Positions 6,907 through 13,051 of a DNA stretch of 15,607 nucleotides are shown here, piece by piece (position 1 is the first letter of the stretch; the number at the start of each line of letters is the position of its first letter). Below the pieces are notes generated by a model. The model ran no database searches. It had not been told where the DNA came from and saw only the letters and a list, made by a program, of their open reading frames with translations. The position numbers and the translations under genes were made by a program. Origin of the DNA: Victivallales bacterium. GTDB taxonomy: Bacteria; Verrucomicrobiota; Lentisphaeria; Oligosphaerales; Lenti-02. The DNA is taken from NCBI GenBank assembly GCA_018648945.1, contig JABGQJ010000101.1, forward strand, positions 1 to 15,607. The letters run 5' to 3'.

Positions 6907-8424
6907 TCAGCGCTTCTCCAGATAGTCGTCGGGGTCGTTGTCCGCCGCGTTTCGCCTGGCCTGGGCGAGTTTGGCCTTGAGCTTGCCCAGCAACTCACTG
7001 TGTCCCGGGGACGCGGCGAGATTGCTCATCTCCGTGGGGTCGTTCTGCAGATCGAAGAGCTCGTAGCGTTTCGCCTTCGGGAAGAAGATCAGTTTGTGGG
7101 TGGCTGTCCTGACAGCCTGGTGCTGCGGGATGTTGTAGCCCTTCGAGTCGTAGTAGCGATAGTACGCGTGGTCGCGCCAGTCCTTCGGCACCGTTCCTTT
7201 CACCAACGGGGCCAGGCTGCGTCCCTGCATGTCCTTCGGCACGGCGACGCCTGCCCAATCGAGGAACGTCGGGGCAATATCCAGGTTCATGGCAAACGCG
7301 GCCACTCTCTTCCCTGCCGGCGCGCCGGGATAGCGGATAATCAGCGGCGTCCGCATCGACTCCTCGTACGCCCACCGCTTGTCCGACATGCCGTGCTCAC
7401 CCAGATAGAAGCCCTGGTCGGCCATGTAGACCACGGCGGTACTATCCGTCATGTCCTCGTCGTCAAGGACCTGGAGCAGCTCCCCCATGGACCGGTCGAT
7501 GCTTCGAGCGGTGCGCAGGTAGGATTTCATGTAGTACTGGTAGCGGCGGGCGTTCCGCTCCTGGATGGATAGGCCCTTCTCCTTCGGGTCGTTGTGCCGC
7601 TCCCGCCCGGGCTTCTTGATCCCGTTCCCGTCGAACTTCCTGTGTAGCATCTCGATGTTCGGCACCTTGTTCCAGGCGGTCTTGGCGGCTGGCCGTCCTT
7701 CCCAAGTGTCGCGCAGATTAGCCGGTTCCGGCAACGTCTCGTCCGCCAGCCATTCGCGATCGCGCGGATCGCAGAGGAAGGGGATGTGGGCGGATTTGTG
7801 ATGGACGAAGATGGCCAGCGGCTTGTCCTGCGGGCGGTTGCGGATTGCTTCCTCCGCCATCCGAGTGATGACCTCGCTGACGTAGCCTTCCTTCACGATG
7901 GGGTTCTTCATGCCGTGTTTGGCATCGAGGAACTTCGGTCGGAAGTATTCCCCCTGTCCGGGCAGGATCGTCCATTGGTCGAATCCGGTGGGATCGCTCT
8001 TGAGATGCCACTTGCCGACCAGAACCGTGTGGTAGCCTGCCGCCTGGAGGAGCTTGGGCATCGTCTGCTGTGACCCGTCGAACGACTGCCACGTGCGGAC
8101 GCCGTTCAGATGGCTGTACTTCCCAGTCAAGATGGCGGCTCTCGACGGCGCACAGATCGAGTTCTGCACGAAGCTATTGGTGAAGGCAACGCCCCCCGAG
8201 GCAAGCCGGTCCAGACTCGGCGTGGGGTTGTACTTGCGGAGGGCCGATCCGAAGCAGCCGATGCTCTGAACAGCGTGATCATCGGAAAGCATGAAGAGGA
8301 TATTGGGCCTCTTCCCGTCAGCACCGTTTGCCACTGCCGTCACGCACAGCCAGACCAAACACGTCCTGACCGGCCGGAAACGCCCGACCCGCGCCGCCAA
8401 CTGCCAGCTATCTGCGATTCTCAT
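6907..8424 (-). CDS. Exported S1-family sulfatase (CAPSR), last gene of the operon
   Basis: The protein has 505 residues and should hydrolyse a sulfate ester outside the cytoplasm. A long basic n-region (to ~Arg20) precedes the hydrophobic core TCLVWLCVTAVANG. There is no other Met before MLSDD, so the ATG at 8424 is the only start that gives a signal peptide. CAPSRAAILTG places Cys91 for conversion to formylglycine. Other S1 landmarks are Asp48/Asp49 (metal), GKWH (Lys138, His140), DQGFYLGEHG (Asp336, Gln337) and Lys349. The phrase DKRWAYEESMRTPL recalls subfamilies that include N-acetylglucosamine-6-sulfatases, such as S1_11, but I cannot settle the subfamily from memory. The start codon overlaps the stop of the upstream sulfatase (ATGA), with AAGGGG 8 nt before it inside that gene. 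The maturing enzyme (FGE or anSME) is not in the window. Confidence 0.93.
   Translation of the reverse strand: MRIADSWQLAARVGRFRPVRTCLVWLCVTAVANGADGKRPNILFMLSDDHAVQSIGCFGSALRKYNPTPSLDRLASGGVAFTNSFVQNSICAPSRAAILTGKYSHLNGVRTWQSFDGSQQTMPKLLQAAGYHTVLVGKWHLKSDPTGFDQWTILPGQGEYFRPKFLDAKHGMKNPIVKEGYVSEVITRMAEEAIRNRPQDKPLAIFVHHKSAHIPFLCDPRDREWLADETLPEPANLRDTWEGRPAAKTAWNKVPNIEMLHRKFDGNGIKKPGRERHNDPKEKGLSIQERNARRYQYYMKSYLRTARSIDRSMGELLQVLDDEDMTDSTAVVYMADQGFYLGEHGMSDKRWAYEESMRTPLIIRYPGAPAGKRVAAFAMNLDIAPTFLDWAGVAVPKDMQGRSLAPLVKGTVPKDWRDHAYYRYYDSKGYNIPQHQAVRTATHKLIFFPKAKRYELFDLQNDPTEMSNLAASPGHSELLGKLKAKLAQARRNAADNDPDDYLEKR
8421..8424 (-). other. ATGA stop/start overlap coupling the two exported sulfatases
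   Basis: On the minus strand, the ATG at 8424-8422 and the TGA at 8423-8421 share two bases. Such overlaps usually mean translational coupling, so the two sulfatases are probably made in similar amounts. Confidence 0.9.
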
Positions 8425-9881
8425 TGCTCGTTCCCCTTGCGGGTGGTTCCCGCTGGACGCGGCGTCTGTTCACGCTGGTAGGACTTTGGCTTGCCGAACG
8501 CGGGATCTCTGTACCCAAGTGCCTTGTTCCAGCCCCACTGAGGCGGCATCAGGGCCTTCTCCCACTGGCGGTGCATCTTGGTGAGCGCCGCCAGTTCCTC
8601 GGGGCGCTCCGCTGCCAAGTCATGCTGCTCCCCGATATCCTTGGCGAGGTCGAACAACATGAATGTCTTGCCCTTGTTCATCGACACTGCCTTCAGGTCC
8701 CCCCTGCGAATGGCCGTTCTTGGCCCCCACGCCCAGTGCAGGGCCTCGTGCGGATCGCCGGCCTTCCCGTCGCGTACATAGGGCAGGAGATCCACGCCAT
8801 CCAGTTCCCAGGCGGGGTCTGCAGAAACACCCGCGGCCGCCATCGCGGTCGGCAGGATATCCAGCGCGATGACGGGGCGACGGTAGATCTGTCCGGACTT
8901 GATGCGACCATCCCAGCGCATGCAGAAAGGCACCCGGAGCCCACCTTCCCAGAAGGTCCCCTTCTTGCCCCGCAACGGCTTGTTCGGCGATGCCTTGTGT
9001 CCACCATTGTCGCTCAGGAACACAATCAGGGTGTTCTCCATGAGGCCGTGCTTCTTCAGCGCGTCCAATACGCGACCGACATTCTGATCCATCGATTCCA
9101 GCATGGCCATCACACGACGTCGTTCGGGATTCTTGATGTGGGCGTACTTGTCCACCAACTCCTTCGGGGCCTGGAATGGCCCATGGATGGCGTTGAAGGG
9201 AACGTAGCAGAGGAACGATCGGTCCTTGTTCGTCTCGATGAACCGGACAGCCATCTCGCCGAGCTTGTCCGTCAGGTACTGGTCGGCGTCCTTGACGATC
9301 ACGCCCTTCTGGCAGACATCGGTGTGTTTGATGCCGCGTGCGGTATATGGCGAACTCACGACCGTGCGGTTGTGATAGATGGGGTTGCTGGATCGGTTCA
9401 TGTCGCCAAGGAAGTTCGATGCCCCATTGTTGAAGCCGTAGAACTCATCCCAACGGTTGAAGGCCATCATCTCCTCGGCGTCGCCATCGTGCGTCTTGCC
9501 GAAGATGCCGGTTGTATACCCCAGCTTCTTGAGGCGTTCGGAGAGGATCGGGAGATCCGTCGGGATGCCTGGCTCGATATTCTTGCCTCGGCGGTATGGA
9601 CCGATGTTGTCCCAGAACCCGAAGCGCTGCTGGTATTGTCCCGTGAGCAACCCGGCGCGCGAAGGAGCGCAGACTGCGCAGGTGACATACCCATCCGTGA
9701 AGGTCACGCCGTTTCGGGCAATTGAGTCAATGCGCGGAGTTGCGACATCGCCGCCCTGGTAGCTCACGTCGCCATAGCCGAGATCGTCGGCCACGATGAC
9801 GACGACATTGGGCCTCGGCGGCGCGGCAGGAAGCAGCGCTCCGGATAGGGCGAGCAGCAGGGAGAGGAGCGTTGTTCTCAT
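8421..9881 (-). CDS. Exported S1-family sulfatase (CAPSR), fourth gene of the operon
   Basis: The protein has 486 residues from the ATG at 9881. It starts with a classic signal peptide (MRTTLLSLLLALSGALLPAA), and AAGGA lies 7 nt before the ATG. An in-frame ATG at 9929 would add 16 polar residues ahead of the signal peptide, so it is less likely. CAPSRAGLLTG places Cys71 for formylglycine formation. Metal and active-site landmarks are Asp32/Asp33, FGKTH (Lys129, His131), SDNGG (Asp291, Asn292) and KKGTFWEGG (Lys308). The usual GKWHLG reads GKTHDGD here, but the key Lys and His are kept. The arylsulfatase A-like SDNGG and WEGG signature sets it apart from the neighbouring DQGF-type sulfatase, so the two probably attack different positions or sugars. 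The substrate is not known. Confidence 0.93.
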   Translation of the reverse strand: MRTTLLSLLLALSGALLPAAPPRPNVVVIVADDLGYGDVSYQGGDVATPRIDSIARNGVTFTDGYVTCAVCAPSRAGLLTGQYQQRFGFWDNIGPYRRGKNIEPGIPTDLPILSERLKKLGYTTGIFGKTHDGDAEEMMAFNRWDEFYGFNNGASNFLGDMNRSSNPIYHNRTVVSSPYTARGIKHTDVCQKGVIVKDADQYLTDKLGEMAVRFIETNKDRSFLCYVPFNAIHGPFQAPKELVDKYAHIKNPERRRVMAMLESMDQNVGRVLDALKKHGLMENTLIVFLSDNGGHKASPNKPLRGKKGTFWEGGLRVPFCMRWDGRIKSGQIYRRPVIALDILPTAMAAAGVSADPAWELDGVDLLPYVRDGKAGDPHEALHWAWGPRTAIRRGDLKAVSMNKGKTFMLFDLAKDIGEQHDLAAERPEELAALTKMHRQWEKALMPPQWGWNKALGYRDPAFGKPKSYQREQTPRPAGTTRKGNEQ

Positions 9882-9932
9882 GGTGGTATCCTTGGGTTTC
9901 CCGGATCGGTGCGCTGGCAGACAGTTCATGGC

Positions 9933-11429
9933 CTAGGCCACCGACGTGCGCGGTCGGCGCACGCCCTCCTTCTCCATTTCGGCGGCGATGAAGCGGCGGA
10001 GAAGGCGCGTGCGCAGGTCGGCGTGTTCGGGCAGGTCGTAGAGGTTGATGCGCTGTTCGGGGTCGCTGGCCATGTCGTAGAGCTCACCGTACTCGATCTC
10101 GTGGTAGACCACCAGCTTGTAGTCTTCGCTGTAGAATACCTTCTCCATGAAATCGGAGTCGGTCGGCCTCGATTCCGCCAGCGCCCAGTCGCGGCAAACA
10201 GCATCGGCCCGAGACCAGGATGGTGTCTGCACGACCCCCTGCTGGAGCGCTTCCGGCACCAACCCGGCGAGGCTGAGGAACGTGGTCCCCAGATCCACTA
10301 GGCTCTGCATGGCATCGCTACGCACGCCGGGCGTCTCGCAGTCCGGATGGCGGACAATCATCGGCACGCGCAGGACATCGTCATAGGCGGGGAGGCCCTT
10401 CCACCAAAGACCATGGTTGCCCAGGTAGTCGCCATGGTCGGATGTGAAGATGACGATAGTGTTGTCGGCCAGCCCACGTTCGTCGAGGGCGTCCAGAATC
10501 CGGCCAATATGGTGGTCCATCAGGCTGACCATGCCGTAGTAGAGCTTGGTGAGCTCGCGGGTGCGCTCGGGGGTCATGTTGATGGACTGGCTGGTGTTCG
10601 TGGGGTGCCAGTTCTGGCGTCCGAACTGGTCGGGACCGCCGAAGGCGTTGGTGTCGATCTTGTGCTGGTAGATGGGGGGCTTGCCGTCCATCTCGCCTTC
10701 GGCATAGCCCAGCTCGGGGAGCTCCATGTCGTCGTACATGCTAGCCCAGGGCTGGGGCACGAAGCAAGGGTTGTGCGGATCCTGGAAGCTGGCCCAGAGG
10801 AGGAAGGGACGGTCCTGCTCTTGCGCGCGGTCGATGGCGCCGATGGTGATGTCGGCGGTCCATTTGGAGTTGTGGAACTCCTCGGGCAGATCCCAGACGC
10901 CGTAGTCGGCATACTCCCAATTGCCAAAGTGCCGGTCCATGTCCACGCCCTGGTCCTTGAGCCAGATGCCGTAGTGCATGCCGCAAGCGTGCTTCTCCAC
11001 CGAGTGGCCAATCACCAGTTCGGCGTGTTCGAAGCCATAGAACGGCCCGTTCCAGGAGCGGAAGAACTCCTCGTTGTGGATGTGCGGAGCCGACTCAAAG
11101 CTCTCCGGATCCAGGCAGGAGGTGAAATGGGCCTTGCCCAACAGCGCCGTGTAGTAGCCGTGCTCCTGCAGACGGGCGGGAACGGTGGGATAGTCGGCGG
11201 GCAGGTTGGTGCCGATGCAGTAGCAGCCGTGGCGGGACGGGTAGTGCCCGGTCAACACCGAACACCGCGCCGGGGTACAGGTGGGATTGGGCGTGTAGGC
11301 GCGGTCGTAGGCGATGCCCGTCGCCGCCAGGCGGTCCAGGTTGGGCGTCCTGACATGCGGGTTGTGGATACCCATGCAGTCCCAGCGTTGCTGGTCGCTG
11401 GTGATGAGGAGGATGTTCGGTTGACCCAT
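9933..11429 (-). CDS. Sulfatase-family hydrolase (CTPAR) without signal peptide, third gene of the operon
   Basis: The protein has 498 residues and starts directly with MGQPNILLITSDQ, so there is no export signal and it should act in the cytoplasm. About ten cysteines, eight beyond the motif pair Cys51/Cys56, also fit a reducing compartment. CTPARCSVLTG gives Cys51 (formylglycine) and Arg55. Asp12/Gln13 (metal), LGKAH (Lys99, His101), SDHGDYLGNHG (Asp331, His332) and Lys344 complete the site. Members of this superfamily with an alanine-type motif and no signal peptide include both sulfatases and phosphonate monoester/phosphodiester hydrolases, so the leaving group is uncertain. The start at 11429 is preferred over an upstream in-frame ATG at 11453 because GGGAGAAGG lies just before it and the conserved strand begins there. 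It starts 10 bp after the stop of the glucanase gene. Confidence 0.9.
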   Translation of the reverse strand: MGQPNILLITSDQQRWDCMGIHNPHVRTPNLDRLAATGIAYDRAYTPNPTCTPARCSVLTGHYPSRHGCYCIGTNLPADYPTVPARLQEHGYYTALLGKAHFTSCLDPESFESAPHIHNEEFFRSWNGPFYGFEHAELVIGHSVEKHACGMHYGIWLKDQGVDMDRHFGNWEYADYGVWDLPEEFHNSKWTADITIGAIDRAQEQDRPFLLWASFQDPHNPCFVPQPWASMYDDMELPELGYAEGEMDGKPPIYQHKIDTNAFGGPDQFGRQNWHPTNTSQSINMTPERTRELTKLYYGMVSLMDHHIGRILDALDERGLADNTIVIFTSDHGDYLGNHGLWWKGLPAYDDVLRVPMIVRHPDCETPGVRSDAMQSLVDLGTTFLSLAGLVPEALQQGVVQTPSWSRADAVCRDWALAESRPTDSDFMEKVFYSEDYKLVVYHEIEYGELYDMASDPEQRINLYDLPEHADLRTRLLRRFIAAEMEKEGVRRPRTSVA

Positions 11430-11439
11430 GGCCTTCTCC

Positions 11440-13038
11440 CTACCGCTCCCCACGCTGGATGCCCAGCGTGCGGATGGCTTTCCGGACCTCTGGTGCCTGC
11501 ATGAACAAGCGCCAGCAGAGCCCGGTGCGATGGTTCTCGATCATCGGTGCGATGGGCCCGACATCAATCCCGATCCAGAGTGGCGCCACCCAGTTCTCGG
11601 TTGGGTTGAAGGCGTCCATGAAGCCGAATTCGCGCCATAGCTCCCCGCCCTGATCGCGGTACAGCCCCTTCAGCATCGCCAGCGCTTCCACCGGGGCGTA
11701 GGGCATGCTCGACAGGGCTGCCGTCGGGGCGATCGTGCCATTATCGTGCCGCACGGGCGTCCAACCGCCATAGCCTTTGGGCCCGGAACTGGATGTCAGT
11801 CCCCAGCATTCAGCCCCGTAGCCCTTGAACTTCTTCGGGTTGTCCAGCGCATACAGATAGTGGATGCGGGCGACGCGCCGATGGTGCTCGAAATAGTCGG
11901 CCACATGCCTGTCACGGATGCCCCGAGGATCGAATCCCAGGTACGAGTAATGGGTCCAGAACAGCGGGAAGCCATGCGGGCGCCCGACTTCCAGCGGCAC
12001 GTCGTAGTATCGCTTGTTCAGTACCTGATGCGTGCCTACCCAACCGCTGTGGTAGACCTCTGGCGGAGCGGGATGCGATGGTGAGGCAACCGCGAGCAAG
12101 TAGGGCAGGTGCCCCTCGTTGCTGCCGGTGATGCGCATGCCGTGCTTGCCTTCGGGCACGGGCCAATGCCAGTAGAGACGCTGTCTGGGATCGGCGAACT
12201 TGTCCCACTCCACGGCGCGCCAGAGGGCATCGGCCCGCTGACGGATTTCCCGCGAAACAGCGTCCCCGTCCGTGAAGTACTCACGCAGCACGAGAATGCC
12301 CTGCATGAGGAAGGCGGTCTCGACAATGTCCGCGCCACCAATCTTGGCGAAGGGCAATGCCTTGCCCGAGTTGCCGTCCATCCAGTGGGAGAAGGCTCCG
12401 TCGAAGCGTTCGGTATCCTCGTCCAGGAAGCGCAGCATCTTCAGGACCAACGCCTTGGTCCCCTTCGCCGGCAGCACGCCACGCTCAAGCCCGACCACCA
12501 GATTCAGCATCCCCATCCCCGTGGCGCCGATCGCGCAGATGGTGCGCGCATGGGGACGGGCATCGTTGTAGCCCCATTCCCGCGCCAGGCCGGAGATGGG
12601 GTGGGCGAAGTCGTAGAAGTAGCGGATACCGGCCTCCTGCACGCCGGTCAGGAACGCCTCGTCATCCTCCGCCTGGGAAGTGCCCGCAACGGTCTCCGAG
12701 AACGGCAACGTGGCCTCACCTGCCGCGACGGGGCGCACGCGGTAGTGATGGGTGATGCCGTCCCGGCCGATGAAGTCGGTGAACACACTCAGGAAGTGCC
12801 TCTCCCGGATGAGCTGGAACGGCCCCGTGGCGCGATCGGCACGCCAGATCTCGAAGCACTGGGCATCCTCGGCACGCCACATGAGGTCGATGCGCAAGTG
12901 GTGCCCGGCGGCTCGCAGCTGTCGGGGGGCCATCTGGGTGTCGGCACCCTCACCTGCCATGGTCGCGCCTCCCAGACCCAGGGCCAAGGAGAAGGCAAGG
13001 ACCCACCAACTCTGTGCTGCGCATTGAACTCGGAACAT
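11440..13038 (-). CDS. Exported GH144-type endo-beta-1,2-glucanase (glycoamylase-like domain)
   Basis: The protein has 532 residues. The first ~29 form a signal peptide (core WWVLAFSLALGLGGATMAG). Residues ~36-120 look like a fibronectin III-like beta module. From ~124 to the end the sequence follows the glycoamylase-like (alpha/alpha)6 barrel: REWGYNDARPHART, SHWMDGNSGKALPFAKIGGA with DIVETAFLMQG, RITGSNEGHLPYLLA, FWTHYSYLGFDPRG, YGAECWGLTSSSGP, and the closing GIDVGPIAPMIENHRTG. GH144, founded on the Chitinophaga pinensis enzyme, is the characterised group with this domain and cleaves beta-1,2-glucan to short sophoro-oligosaccharides. Direct linkage to a GH94 phosphorylase of the beta-1,2-oligoglucan type supports the same activity. 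Acidic candidates such as Asp221, Glu240 and Glu308 cannot be ranked from sequence alone. The specificity call depends on family and context. Confidence 0.88.
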   Translation of the reverse strand: MFRVQCAAQSWWVLAFSLALGLGGATMAGEGADTQMAPRQLRAAGHHLRIDLMWRAEDAQCFEIWRADRATGPFQLIRERHFLSVFTDFIGRDGITHHYRVRPVAAGEATLPFSETVAGTSQAEDDEAFLTGVQEAGIRYFYDFAHPISGLAREWGYNDARPHARTICAIGATGMGMLNLVVGLERGVLPAKGTKALVLKMLRFLDEDTERFDGAFSHWMDGNSGKALPFAKIGGADIVETAFLMQGILVLREYFTDGDAVSREIRQRADALWRAVEWDKFADPRQRLYWHWPVPEGKHGMRITGSNEGHLPYLLAVASPSHPAPPEVYHSGWVGTHQVLNKRYYDVPLEVGRPHGFPLFWTHYSYLGFDPRGIRDRHVADYFEHHRRVARIHYLYALDNPKKFKGYGAECWGLTSSSGPKGYGGWTPVRHDNGTIAPTAALSSMPYAPVEALAMLKGLYRDQGGELWREFGFMDAFNPTENWVAPLWIGIDVGPIAPMIENHRTGLCWRLFMQAPEVRKAIRTLGIQRGER

Positions 13039-13046
13039 GCATGGTA

Positions 13047-13051
13047 CTCCT
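13047..13051 (-). promoter_or_regulatory. Ribosome binding site overlapping the upstream stop codon
   Basis: On the minus strand, the stop codon TAG of the GH94 gene is part of the AGGAG that serves the ATG at 13038, 8 nt away. This fixes the glucanase start within a frame open to 13242 and suggests re-initiation by ribosomes ending the GH94 gene. Confidence 0.75.

Noticed and set aside
8424..9725. 433-residue plus-strand open frame opposite the exported sulfatase
   Set aside because: It is a mirror of the sulfatase codons with no family features. The minus strand has the signal peptide and CAPSR motif.
10347..11504. 385-residue plus-strand open frame opposite the CTPAR sulfatase
   Set aside because: The composition is Val/Gly/Ala/His-rich, as expected of a GC-rich shadow frame, and it has no start signal.
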